NCBI GenBank assembly: GCA_945867285.1
Contig: CAMBHX010000008.1
Span: forward strand, 1 to 24,243
Origin: Sulfuricurvum sp. IAE1
GTDB lineage: Bacteria > Campylobacterota > Campylobacteria > Campylobacterales > Sulfurimonadaceae
Direction: 5' to 3'
Length of the DNA: 24,243 nt
Shown here: one piece after another, positions 1-8,370 of the stretch
How positions within the stretch are numbered: the first letter of the stretch is position 1
Layout: each line of letters opens with the position of its first letter
Program-made: the position numbers and the translations under genes
The notes under the pieces: generated by a model
Told to the model about the DNA's origin: nothing
Database searches by the model: none
What the model saw: only the letters and a program-made list of their open reading frames with translations

Positions 1-428
1 ACATTTTCCAAAAGAGCTTGTACTTGTGTTTTTGCATTCACAATAAAAATAATCGATACAAAAATAAGTGCCGTTAACCACAAGGCTTGCGTCATTATGA
101 TGGGTGCATAGGTATACACTAGCAATGCTGCCAGCAAACTAATGATCCCTTTTTGCTCCTCGTGAAGTTTGTGATAATAAAAGAGACCAAATAACAATGC
201 CAAAATTCCAAGACCCACCATATAAAGCCGCCACGATGGGTCAAGAATATACAAAACATACCCCAACATTCCAATCAGCGTAAAAGTGCGTACAGTCCCA
301 ATAAAATAAGCCTTTTCCAACGTATTTTTATACTCTCTCATCTCTAGACCTGTCAAAAAACTCAAAAGTAATGTCAGAATAAATCGAAAATAATCCATTT
401 CATAAAGATTTAAAATCGTCTCAATCAT
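1..428 (-). CDS. MgtC/SapB family membrane protein (partial, N-terminal 142 residues)
   Basis: The 3' end runs off the window start. Translation from the ATG at 428 begins MIETILNLYEMDYFRF and is almost entirely hydrophobic, with about four membrane segments. It contains the family-like signatures FLTGLEMREYKN (about residues 24-35) and RTFTLIGMLGY (about 47-57), matching the MgtC/SapB N-terminal domain that is often followed by a DUF4010 domain; that second part would lie outside the window. The start is supported by a very strong ribosome site (AGGGGAGGGGG) just upstream. The gene overlaps the preceding lyase gene by 8 nt, so the two are probably co-translated. MgtC proteins are inner-membrane proteins tied to Mg2+ limitation or membrane potential, but the role of this longer type is unknown. 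Family assignment is from motif resemblance only. Confidence 0.75.
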   Translation of the reverse strand, partial: MIETILNLYEMDYFRFILTLLLSFLTGLEMREYKNTLEKAYFIGTVRTFTLIGMLGYVLYILDPSWRLYMVGLGILALLFGLFYYHKLHEEQKGIISLLAALLVYTYAPIIMTQALWLTALIFVSIIFIVNAKTQVQALLEN

Positions 429-1587
429 ACCCCCTCCCCTTTAATGCATTGCTAATATTTTCCAAAGCAGCTTCTAACATCTCAAGTGAAACAGCAAAAT
501 TGAGTCTCATAAATCCTGATCCCTCACGCCCAAAGCTAAGCCCTGCGCTCAGCCCCAAACCTGCCTCATACACAAAAAAATCTCGTAATTGCTTATCACC
601 CATTCCCAACGCACGACAATCCAACCACGCCAAATAAGTGGCTTGAGGAATCGTCATTTTAATCGGTGTTGATACAAAAAAATCAATCAATTTTTGTCGA
701 TTAAGCGTCAAATGCCCCATTAATTCATTATACCACGTCTCACCATTAGAATATGCTGCTTCAAATCCCACGTGCGAGAACACCGCGCCCTCTCCCCAAT
801 GTATTTTTTTTAGCTCAGCTTCAAATTTTGCTCGTAAATCATTTGAAACAATACACACCGTGGAGATCGAAAATCCTGCCATATTGAAGGTTTTCCCTGT
901 CCCCAAAAAGGTGACGGTTTGATTGGCTATCACATCAGATATACTCTGCGTAGGAATATGTTTATAATTAGCATAGACTAAATCACAATGTATCTCATCG
1001 CTTATGATAATAATATTATTGTCTATACAAAATTGCCCAAGTTCTTGTAGCTCATCAGCACTCCACACTCGTCCTCCTGGGTTATGAGGAGAACATAACA
1101 AAAGCATTTTGGTTTTATTGGAAATATGCTGTTTCAATAGTTGACAATCAAAACGATAATTTCCCTCACTATCTTGGTGTAGTGAATGATGAATCACTGT
1201 TCGATTATTAATCGCTACTTGATGGAAAAATGGTGGATAGACAGGACTCATCACTATCACTTCATCCCCCACTTCGCTAAAAGAGCGTATCGCACATCCA
1301 ATCGATGCTACCACACTGGGAGAATAGGAGAGCCACTCCCGTAACATAACAAAATCATGATGCTTTTTGAACCATTCGATTTGCGCTTCAAAAGCACTAT
1401 TTGGCATAAGTTCGTAACCGACTACACGATGTTGCAGTCGCTTTTGTACCGCCTCAAAAACACATGCTGGCGTTGCAATATCCATATCCGCCACCCACAA
1501 CGGTTGTACAGCAGCGTCTCCAAAAAGCTGTTCACGAAGAGTGTATTTTTCAGCATTGCTAGACTCTCGGTCCACAAACTCAATCAT
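421..1587 (-). CDS. PatB/MalY-type PLP-dependent C-S beta-lyase, candidate OvoB
   Basis: 388-residue fold-type I PLP enzyme. Visible motifs: LWVADMDI (residues 30-37) near the N-terminus, SPHNPGGRVW (166-175), SDEIHCDLVY (196-205), the PLP lysine K232 in GTGKTFNMAG, and the late arginine in FMRLNFA. This pattern is that of MalY/PatB cystathionine beta-lyase-like proteins rather than biosynthetic aminotransferases. I start it at the ATG at 1587, which overlaps the upstream stop by 8 nt; an upstream in-frame start at 1620 would lie deep inside the previous gene. Its neighbour is an OvoA-type sulfoxide synthase, whose product 5-histidylcysteine sulfoxide must be cleaved by a PLP lyase (OvoB) to give 5-thiohistidine. 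I infer that role from context; general cystathionine/cysteine lyase activity is the alternative. The usual Ser before the lysine is Gly here. Confidence 0.85.
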   Translation of the reverse strand: MIEFVDRESSNAEKYTLREQLFGDAAVQPLWVADMDIATPACVFEAVQKRLQHRVVGYELMPNSAFEAQIEWFKKHHDFVMLREWLSYSPSVVASIGCAIRSFSEVGDEVIVMSPVYPPFFHQVAINNRTVIHHSLHQDSEGNYRFDCQLLKQHISNKTKMLLLCSPHNPGGRVWSADELQELGQFCIDNNIIIISDEIHCDLVYANYKHIPTQSISDVIANQTVTFLGTGKTFNMAGFSISTVCIVSNDLRAKFEAELKKIHWGEGAVFSHVGFEAAYSNGETWYNELMGHLTLNRQKLIDFFVSTPIKMTIPQATYLAWLDCRALGMGDKQLRDFFVYEAGLGLSAGLSFGREGSGFMRLNFAVSLEMLEAALENISNALKGRGYD

Positions 1588-2989
1588 AGATTTTTTTCCA
1601 CTCACGATACATCGACTCAATCATCTCATATTTTTGTTTTTCATCACCATCATCACCCACGACATACCGAAATCCTGCATGCTGGATAAAATGACGACGA
1701 AACGCATAGCGGGAATATTTAACAATTTCATTTCCAGTTGATGCCCACGAACCACCTTTAATAATATTATGTTTTCCATCGAATGTCGGTGTGGTAAAAT
1801 CATCGTACCATGGATGAGTTTTAAAGCCCGGTAGCGGTGCCATTTGCGTCTGTGTCCACTGCCAGACATTGCCCACCACATCACTCAACTCTCCGTGCGA
1901 AAACATATCTACTGGGACACTCGAAGCGCACAATGCAAAATTGATATTAGCATTCTCATCATCAAAAATTTCACCTATGTCACCAGCCATTACATTCCAC
2001 TGTTCCTCGCTTGGAAGCCGATAATTCACACCGTCCTGAGCACTTTTCCAACGACAAAACGCTTCGGCTTCGAGTGCATTAACCTCAACGGGCCAATTAT
2101 AAGGCATCTCAATCTCATGGGTCAACGTACGTAATTTATACTTACCGTCATCTTGTAGTATCCAAAATGGTGGACACTTTGCACCACGAATTTCGAGATA
2201 TTTCAATCCTTCATCATCCCACCAGCGTGAAATTCCATAACCATTTGCCATAACAAAATCCATATACTCGCCATTGCTTACGAGATATTTAGAAACTTCG
2301 AACTCTTTTACCTCATATACAGCACACCCATACTCATTATCCCACCCATACAAGTCTCTATCCTCATCTCCTTTACCCAAAAAGAGATTTGCCCCATCTA
2401 CATGCACCAAAACATTTTCAAGTGCATCACCTGCAATGGGGCACAAAGGGAAATTCGGATGCGCTTTTATATACTCCAATGGCATTTGACGGTGCAATAC
2501 ACTCGAGGTTTCAATATGAATACGCTCGTGCTCAATCCCCATTAATATGGCCCAAAATGGGTCACTTTGTGTGATAGGCAAGCTCATAGGCAAGGTTTCA
2601 ATCACCTCAACCATTGTTGCTCTAACTCTATTTCGATAGTTTCTCACTTCTTGTACTGTTGGCCATCGAAACTCATCATTATGAGCATCCCATGTCATCT
2701 CATCCACTCCGACCGCAAATAGAGTTTCAAAATGGGGACTTAACCCTTCATCTAATACCCCTGCAAGCAAAAGCTTATTGATATAAAAAATCGCTGTATG
2801 ACCAAAATAAAAAATCATCGCATGGCGAGTGGGTTCAGATTGTTTATAAAAAATATCATCATTTGCCAAAACCTCAAAAAGTGATTCAAAAAGATCAAAA
2901 CTTTGAGAAAAATAATTCAAAATTTCAGACCGCTTATCACACTGTGATTCTCCATCCAGGGGAATAGTTTTAGATTGTCGCTGTATCAT
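1580..2989 (-). CDS. ovoA: OvoA-type 5-histidylcysteine sulfoxide synthase, without methyltransferase domain
   Basis: 469 residues. The N-terminal half is a DinB_2-like helical domain (about 25-165) with FYFGHTAIF (H64) and the metal site EHERIHIE, i.e. H154-x3-H158-x-E160. The second half is an FGE-sulfatase/formylglycine-like domain (about 195-445), with LYGWDNEYG, PVEVNALEAEAFCRWK, RLPSEEQW, VVGNVWQWT and IIKGGSWAS. The stretches MGIEHERIHIETSSVL and YGWDNEYG are typical of OvoA rather than EgtB. OvoA is a non-haem iron enzyme that joins cysteine sulfur to histidine C5 using O2. Many OvoA proteins are around 700 residues because a SAM-dependent N-methyltransferase is fused at the C-terminus; here the protein stops right after the FGE domain and no methyltransferase gene lies nearby. 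It is the first gene of a three-gene overlapping unit with a lyase and MgtC. The ribosome site before the ATG is weak. Confidence 0.88.
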   Translation of the reverse strand: MIQRQSKTIPLDGESQCDKRSEILNYFSQSFDLFESLFEVLANDDIFYKQSEPTRHAMIFYFGHTAIFYINKLLLAGVLDEGLSPHFETLFAVGVDEMTWDAHNDEFRWPTVQEVRNYRNRVRATMVEVIETLPMSLPITQSDPFWAILMGIEHERIHIETSSVLHRQMPLEYIKAHPNFPLCPIAGDALENVLVHVDGANLFLGKGDEDRDLYGWDNEYGCAVYEVKEFEVSKYLVSNGEYMDFVMANGYGISRWWDDEGLKYLEIRGAKCPPFWILQDDGKYKLRTLTHEIEMPYNWPVEVNALEAEAFCRWKSAQDGVNYRLPSEEQWNVMAGDIGEIFDDENANINFALCASSVPVDMFSHGELSDVVGNVWQWTQTQMAPLPGFKTHPWYDDFTTPTFDGKHNIIKGGSWASTGNEIVKYSRYAFRRHFIQHAGFRYVVGDDGDEKQKYEMIESMYREWKKIYD

Positions 2990-3023
2990 ACTGTTCGCTT
3001 TTATTATTGATATTTATCTCATA

Positions 3024-3029
3024 ATTGTA
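3024..3029 (-). promoter_or_regulatory. Candidate -10 element for the ovoA-lyase-mgtC unit
   Basis: On the minus strand the sequence GTACAAT lies about 35 nt before the ovoA start codon, in the 152-nt divergent gap with the chemoreceptor gene. It fits a sigma-70 -10 box (TACAAT). No clear -35 is seen, which is common in Campylobacterota. Prediction only. Confidence 0.35.
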
Positions 3030-3091
3030 CCCTTATGCTTCTTAGGAGAAAACTTTAAAAGTAAACGGCACTAAAGTATTAAAAAAATGAT

Positions 3092-3097
3092 TATAAT
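3092..3097 (+). promoter_or_regulatory. Candidate -10 element for the chemoreceptor-pgaBCD operon
   Basis: A perfect TATAAT stands 45 nt before the chemoreceptor ATG, preceded by an A-rich stretch and no obvious -35. A ribosome site (TTAGGAT) follows just ahead of the ATG at 3142. The predicted 5' leader would be about 38 nt. The same 152-nt gap also carries the promoter region of the divergent ovoA unit. Confidence 0.45.
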
Positions 3098-3141
3098 GAC
3101 GATACTGTAAAAACAAATATACGGAAGATTAGGATATAACC

Positions 3142-5052
3142 ATGGCACTTGAACAAACTCTACAGAATATCAGTATTAAAAAACGGATGAATTATCTTGT
3201 TGCCGCCGCTACGATGGCAGTTATAGGGGCTTCTATTTTTGTCTTTATTGCCCTAAGTAGCCTAGAAAGCCAATATAGCATTCTCCAAGAGAAAACAATT
3301 GCAGGTGCCACATATGCACTTGAAATTGAAAAAGACCTCAATTTTGTTAGTCGTACCAGTCGTGATATCATGCTTGGCGGAGAATATACAAGAAACATTG
3401 ATAAACTTGATAAAAATATCAATAAAATCAATAGTCTATTTTTGGAATTAGATAAAACTGCTCTTGATGAAAATGAAAAAAAGCTTATTGATGCGGCAAA
3501 AGAGAGTACATCTACATTTTTAGACAACACTTTTAAAATGATGCAATCACTCGATGCTACTTATATAGCCGCCAACTCATCTACCATCTATGCTGCCTAC
3601 AAAAGTGAACTTACTCCTTATGCGGATGCTTCGAGAGAAAAATTTGAAAAAGTAGTGGAACTCAAACGTGAAAATCTCAAAAATGCTTCACAATCTCTTC
3701 ACTCACAAATTACTTTTTATAAATATTTTGTTCTTTTAACAGGATTTGGTGTTGCACTTGTCATCTTTATTTTTGCTCGCTTGATTAGTGGTTCTATTAT
3801 CAAAGCGATTGAGAAATTTACCTCGATTATCACTAATGTCTCGAATGGAAATTTCGTCAACGACTCCGTAAATGCCCATAAAGATACTGAAATGGGGATT
3901 ATGGGCAATGCTCTCATGGAGCTGATCTTACAAATTCAAAATTTGATTCATCAAATCAATACCTCTATATTGGGTGCTACCAAAGGTGATTTTTCTCACA
4001 CTCTCTCCAACGAGGGGATGCGTGGAGAGTTTATAAGCGCCATTGACAATGTTAGTACTAGTATTGCTGTAATGAAAACGCAAGAGCAAAAAAAACGACG
4101 TGATGCCCTTAACTCTCAGCTCAGCCAGCTCAGTGTCCAAGTAACAGAAAGCCTCACGGTGATCCAAGAAAATCTCCATGTCAATATTGAAAACTTAAAA
4201 GAAGTAACTCGCGCTACTACAGGCGCAGCTGATCTCTCTGATAGTAGTAGAAATACTATTAGTATCATTATTGATGAGCTTACGATGCTCAATGAAAAAG
4301 TCAGTAATAACAATGATGCAATAGGACATATCGCCTCTCGTGCCAATGAAATTAACTCTGTTATCCAGCTCATCACAGATATCGCCGATCAAACCAATCT
4401 GCTAGCTCTTAATGCTGCTATTGAAGCGGCTCGTGCAGGTGAGCATGGTCGTGGATTTGCAGTCGTTGCTGATGAAGTGCGAAAACTTGCTGAACGAACA
4501 CATAAAGCAACAGGTGAAATTTCTGTTTCTATCAACTCATTGCAACAAAACATGTCTGAGATCCAAAGCAGTGCTGAAGAGATGAATGAAGTAGTTGAAC
4601 GTGCAAGCCAAAGTATTAATGGTTTTGAAGAGACGCTTATACAGCTCAATGAAAGCTCATCAAGTATTGTTTCCTCATCACACACTATGGAAAATAGCTC
4701 TTTTATAGTACTTGCAAAAATTGACCATATTCTCTACAAAGCACGTGCGTATAATAGTGTCATGATGTGTGAACATAAACTTACAACAATGGATTCCCAC
4801 CAATGCCGCTTGGGTAAATGGTATGATAGTGAGGGTAAAGAGCGTTTTGGCAATACTCGCAGCTATGAACAAATCAAAATACCTCATGCTATTGTTCACC
4901 AAAATGCCAACAAAAATCTCACATTTATTGATAAAGGCGAAGAAACGGTATTAACTAACGGTTCTGAAATTGTGACTAATTTTAAAGAGATGGAAAAGGC
5001 CAGTGAGCAGCTATTTGTTCTCATGGATGCCATGCTCGAAGAGAGCAAATGA
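3142..5052 (+). CDS. Methyl-accepting chemotaxis protein with C-terminal CZB zinc-binding domain
   Basis: 636 residues. TM1 is about 18-39, followed by a helical periplasmic sensor of about 150 residues (four-helix-bundle type), TM2 about 194-216, and a HAMP domain about 213-266. A second HAMP-like segment lies around 268-312. The signalling domain has the classic hairpin tip DIADQTNLLALNAAIEAA followed by RAGEHGRGFAVVADEVRKLAERT (about 413-453). The C-terminal 110 residues form a CZB domain with the likely zinc ligands H529 (KIDHILYK), C555 (CRLGKWY), H582 and H586 (PHAIVH). The 27- and 4-residue spacings of the last three match, from memory, the zinc site of E. coli DgcZ. No CheR-tether pentapeptide ends the protein. 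The stop overlaps the pgaB ATG (ATGA), so receptor and polysaccharide genes are translationally coupled. Confidence 0.93.
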   Translation: MALEQTLQNISIKKRMNYLVAAATMAVIGASIFVFIALSSLESQYSILQEKTIAGATYALEIEKDLNFVSRTSRDIMLGGEYTRNIDKLDKNINKINSLFLELDKTALDENEKKLIDAAKESTSTFLDNTFKMMQSLDATYIAANSSTIYAAYKSELTPYADASREKFEKVVELKRENLKNASQSLHSQITFYKYFVLLTGFGVALVIFIFARLISGSIIKAIEKFTSIITNVSNGNFVNDSVNAHKDTEMGIMGNALMELILQIQNLIHQINTSILGATKGDFSHTLSNEGMRGEFISAIDNVSTSIAVMKTQEQKKRRDALNSQLSQLSVQVTESLTVIQENLHVNIENLKEVTRATTGAADLSDSSRNTISIIIDELTMLNEKVSNNNDAIGHIASRANEINSVIQLITDIADQTNLLALNAAIEAARAGEHGRGFAVVADEVRKLAERTHKATGEISVSINSLQQNMSEIQSSAEEMNEVVERASQSINGFEETLIQLNESSSSIVSSSHTMENSSFIVLAKIDHILYKARAYNSVMMCEHKLTTMDSHQCRLGKWYDSEGKERFGNTRSYEQIKIPHAIVHQNANKNLTFIDKGEETVLTNGSEIVTNFKEMEKASEQLFVLMDAMLEESK

Positions 5053-7076
5053 TATCTAAAGCTACACCATTGTTAAAACTACTTTTAGCGCTTGTAGCTA
5101 TTTTCAGCAGTGGGTTGATAGCAAATGACATTCCAAATATATGCAGTAGAGACCAAAACCTCAATGAGTTTACTATTCTCAGTTATCATGAAATAGCTGA
5201 CAAAAGTGAAACTTTAGATCCAAATTATGCCGTAACTCCAGAACATTTTAAAGAACAAATTCATTGGTTAACACAAAATGGATACTATTTTATTAGCATC
5301 GATGACATCATCAATTATCGAAAAAGTCAGAAAAAATTACCGAAAAAATCAGTTTTAATTACATTTGATGATGGATATAATTCAGTCTATACCAATGCTT
5401 TTCCGATCATCAAAAAATATAAAATACCTGTTGTTATAGCATTAGTAGGAAGTTGGCTCAAAGCTAAAGAAAATGTTGATTTTGACGGGCATGTCATTGA
5501 ACGTAGCAAATTCTTGAGTCAACAAGAAATTAAAGAGATGATTGACAGTGGTCTAGTAGAAATTGCCAGTCACAGCTATGATCTACACAGAGGTATATTG
5601 GGAAATCCTCAAGGAAATATGCAATCCGCTGTGGTAACACGTCAGTGGTTAGCCACTCAGAAACATTATGAAAATGAAAAAAGTTATCGGCAACGAATCT
5701 TTAGTGATTTATCCCAAAACAGTACTTTTCTAGAGCACTATACTGGACAAAAACCTCGAGTCGTAGTATGGCCCTATGGACGCTACAATAAAACAGTGCG
5801 CACGATTGCACAAGAGCTTGGAATGCCTATAGGCCTGACACTTGATGATGGAAGTAATACTAAAGAGACCCCTTTGTGGGGAATGCGACGAATATTGGTC
5901 GAACATCAAATGACACTCAAAGATTTAGAACTCAATATGTGGTTACGTAATGCCAATCTCACCGATGATGATCGCACAACTAAAGCAGCTCATATCGATT
6001 TAGATTATATTTATGACACTAATGTCGATCAGCAAGAGAGAAATTTAGGAGATTTATTGGAGCGGATCAAGACGTTAGGGATTAATACGGTGTATTTGCA
6101 AGCCTTTGCTGATCCTGATGCTAATGGAGCAGCAGATTATGTCTATTTTCCCAATCGAAATATCCCGATGCGTGCAGATTTATTTAACCGTGTAGCATGG
6201 CAAATTGCAACACGAACACAAGTTAAACGCATCTATGCATGGATGCCAATGTTAGCATGGCAACTTCCAAAGGGACATGAAGCAGCTCGCAATACTGTCG
6301 TAACACTCAAGGTCGATGCCAATCATCTCAATATGGGGTACCCTAGGCTCTCTCCTTTTTCACCAAAATCCCAAAAATTTCTACGAGAAATTTATGAGGA
6401 TTTGGCAACATTACCTCGCATTGATGGAATCCTCTTTCATGATGATGTTACATTGACAGATTATGAAGATGACAGTAAATTCGCTCGCGCCTATTACAAA
6501 AAAAAGGGATTACCTTCGAGCGTCACGAAAATCAAAAGCAATCGAGCAGCGTATGAAAAGTGGAGCATGCTAAAAATAGATTATCTAGACAACTTGGCAC
6601 TTCAACTGGCAGGCATTATACAAGATGGGCATCCAGGACTCAAAACCGCACGCAATCTATACGCTGAAGTAGCCTCTAATTGGTTTGCTCAAGAATGGTA
6701 TGGACAAGGCTTAACACAGTCTCTCAAAAAATATGACTATACGGCTATCATGGCAATGCCCTATATGGAAAAGGCAGATGATAACGTAAAGTTTTATAAG
6801 ACCATTGTGGATAATGTCAAGCAAGAAGAGTGTGGGCTAGAGCGTACCGTCATGGAGTTACAAACTGTAAATTGGCGAAAAGACGGGGAGGCAATTTCAC
6901 CCGAAGAGTTGAGTAGCACCATAAAAGCTTTGTACGATATGGGTGTGCATCATATTGCTTATTATCCAGACAGTGTATTTAAAAATATTCCTGATGCCGA
7001 TACAATGCGGTCAGCTTTTGGGCAAAAGAGTGTACGGATGCGTAATGTTGTATTTACTCCGGAGATACGCCAATGA
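5049..7076 (+). CDS. pgaB: Poly-beta-1,6-N-acetylglucosamine N-deacetylase PgaB
   Basis: 675 residues, essentially the length of E. coli PgaB (about 672). A signal peptide covers about residues 1-25 (LLKLLLALVAIFSSGLIA). No lipobox cysteine follows, so it looks like a soluble periplasmic or type I-cleaved protein rather than a lipoprotein. The polysaccharide deacetylase domain (about 40-290) has SYHEIA, LITFDDGY (catalytic/metal D107-D108), SHSYDLH (metal H175 and H180) and WPYGRYN. The C-terminal glycoside-hydrolase-like domain (about 315-640) has HIDLDYIYD, NTVYLQAFADPDANG, YAWMPMLAW and FHDDVTL (D465/D466, corresponding to the GH153 acid). It partly de-acetylates PNAG during export. The start overlaps the chemoreceptor stop by 4 nt and has a GAAGAGAG ribosome site inside that gene; the end overlaps pgaC by 4 nt. 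The partner porin gene pgaA is absent. Confidence 0.93.
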   Translation: MISKATPLLKLLLALVAIFSSGLIANDIPNICSRDQNLNEFTILSYHEIADKSETLDPNYAVTPEHFKEQIHWLTQNGYYFISIDDIINYRKSQKKLPKKSVLITFDDGYNSVYTNAFPIIKKYKIPVVIALVGSWLKAKENVDFDGHVIERSKFLSQQEIKEMIDSGLVEIASHSYDLHRGILGNPQGNMQSAVVTRQWLATQKHYENEKSYRQRIFSDLSQNSTFLEHYTGQKPRVVVWPYGRYNKTVRTIAQELGMPIGLTLDDGSNTKETPLWGMRRILVEHQMTLKDLELNMWLRNANLTDDDRTTKAAHIDLDYIYDTNVDQQERNLGDLLERIKTLGINTVYLQAFADPDANGAADYVYFPNRNIPMRADLFNRVAWQIATRTQVKRIYAWMPMLAWQLPKGHEAARNTVVTLKVDANHLNMGYPRLSPFSPKSQKFLREIYEDLATLPRIDGILFHDDVTLTDYEDDSKFARAYYKKKGLPSSVTKIKSNRAAYEKWSMLKIDYLDNLALQLAGIIQDGHPGLKTARNLYAEVASNWFAQEWYGQGLTQSLKKYDYTAIMAMPYMEKADDNVKFYKTIVDNVKQEECGLERTVMELQTVNWRKDGEAISPEELSSTIKALYDMGVHHIAYYPDSVFKNIPDADTMRSAFGQKSVRMRNVVFTPEIRQ

Positions 7077-8368
7077 CATTCACTATACTGTTGCATCTCA
7101 TTTGGCATACATTACTAGGATTTATATTCTATTACCCCCTATTTATGTCCAGCTTGTGGATTATAGGCGCCATATTCTTTTATTTCAAAAATGAAAAACC
7201 TTATCTGAAATACATCATTCCACCCCTGCGTCCCAATGAAAGCTGGGAGGGCGTTAGTATTTTAATTCCTTGTTACAATGAAGGACAAAATGCCATTGAG
7301 ACCATCACTTATGCTCTTAATGTGGATTACCCAGAATTTGAAGTTATTGCCATCAATGATGGAAGCAAAGACAACACTCTAGAAATACTACTATCGCTTG
7401 CCCAAAATAATCCAAAATTAAAAGTAGTTAATCTAGCTGAAAATCAAGGAAAAGCTTTAGGCCTTCAAGCTGGTGCACTATTGGCCAAATATGAATATTT
7501 AGTATGTATTGATGGTGATGCGCTAATTGACAAATACTGCGTTCATTGGATAGTTAAACATTTTATCCGATATCCACAGGTTGCTGCTGTGACAGGTAAT
7601 CCAAGAATCCGTAATCGTACGACCCTCTTGGGTAAAATTCAGGTGGGTGAGTTTTCGTCTATTGTAGGAATGATCAAACGTGCACAGCGTAGTTTTGGGC
7701 GAATTTTTACCGTATCTGGCGTGATCACCGGCTTTAGAAAAGCTGCTATACATGAGGTTGGCTATTGGAGCCCTGATGTACTAACCGAAGATATTGATAT
7801 TACCTGGAAGCTCCAGCGCAACAGTTGGGATGTACGTTTTGAACCCCGTGCATTAGTATGGATTTTAATGCCTGAAACACTAAGTGGACTCTGGAAACAA
7901 CGATTACGATGGGCTATGGGTGGTGTTCAAGTTATGTTTAAAAATGTCAAGGTTTTATTCTTACCTCGACAAACCCATCTTTGGGGACTCATGACTGAGC
8001 TTATGCTCAGCACTCTTTGGGCCTACAGCATGATGCTAGTGCTTCTGATTTGGTTTATTAGTCTATTTGTTTCAATGGACTACCTCATGCCTTCTCATTC
8101 CCCAATTTTACCCGACCAAACCAGTATTATTTTAATTGGTGCATGTTTAGTTCAGTTTGGGGTAAGCAAATGGCTCGATGGTCATTATGACCAAGGCCTT
8201 GGTAAAAATTACTTTTGGATGATTTGGTACCCTTTTGCCTATTGGTTTTTGAATTTATTCACTGCGGTAGCAGCATTTCCAAAAGTTTTATTCGCTAAAA
8301 AAGGACGTGCACGATGGGTCAGCCCAGACAGGGGTGCTCATCAAAAGCTACCAGGAAAGGTTAAATAA
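7073..8368 (+). CDS. pgaC: Poly-beta-1,6-N-acetylglucosamine synthase PgaC (family 2 glycosyltransferase)
   Basis: 431-residue inner-membrane processive glycosyltransferase. Hydrophobic N-terminal segments (about 3-37) precede the GT2 domain, with SILIPCYNEG (62-71), the nucleotide-binding Asp in AINDGSKDNT (D96), DGD (147-149), TGFRKAAIHEVG, the catalytic TEDID (238-242) and QRLRW (276-280). Two or three C-terminal membrane segments follow (about 300-400). All residues expected for activity are present. It would polymerise UDP-GlcNAc into PNAG together with PgaD; in E. coli the PgaC-PgaD pair is switched on by cyclic di-GMP. The start codon overlaps the pgaB stop (ATGA) and has a GGAGAT ribosome site. 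Confidence 0.93.
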   Translation: MTFTILLHLIWHTLLGFIFYYPLFMSSLWIIGAIFFYFKNEKPYLKYIIPPLRPNESWEGVSILIPCYNEGQNAIETITYALNVDYPEFEVIAINDGSKDNTLEILLSLAQNNPKLKVVNLAENQGKALGLQAGALLAKYEYLVCIDGDALIDKYCVHWIVKHFIRYPQVAAVTGNPRIRNRTTLLGKIQVGEFSSIVGMIKRAQRSFGRIFTVSGVITGFRKAAIHEVGYWSPDVLTEDIDITWKLQRNSWDVRFEPRALVWILMPETLSGLWKQRLRWAMGGVQVMFKNVKVLFLPRQTHLWGLMTELMLSTLWAYSMMLVLLIWFISLFVSMDYLMPSHSPILPDQTSIILIGACLVQFGVSKWLDGHYDQGLGKNYFWMIWYPFAYWFLNLFTAVAAFPKVLFAKKGRARWVSPDRGAHQKLPGKVK

Positions 8369-8370
8369 CG

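Noticed and set aside
1357..1741. Plus-strand open frames opposite the lyase/ovoA junction, one with a run of five His codons
   Set aside because: They are antisense of well-supported genes. The His run is the complement of the GDDGDE region of OvoA, and no ribosome site or known protein similarity is apparent.
1580..2989. ovoA as ergothioneine synthase EgtB
   Set aside because: The neighbourhood has no egtD or egtC, and several stretches (YFGHTAIFYINKL, GVDEMTWD, MGIEHERIHIETSSVL, YGWDNEYG) fit OvoA. A close lookalike with another substrate remains possible.
4678..4954. Small open frames on both strands inside the CZB coding region
   Set aside because: The receptor frame continues without interruption and its zinc-site motifs are intact; the small frames are shadows.
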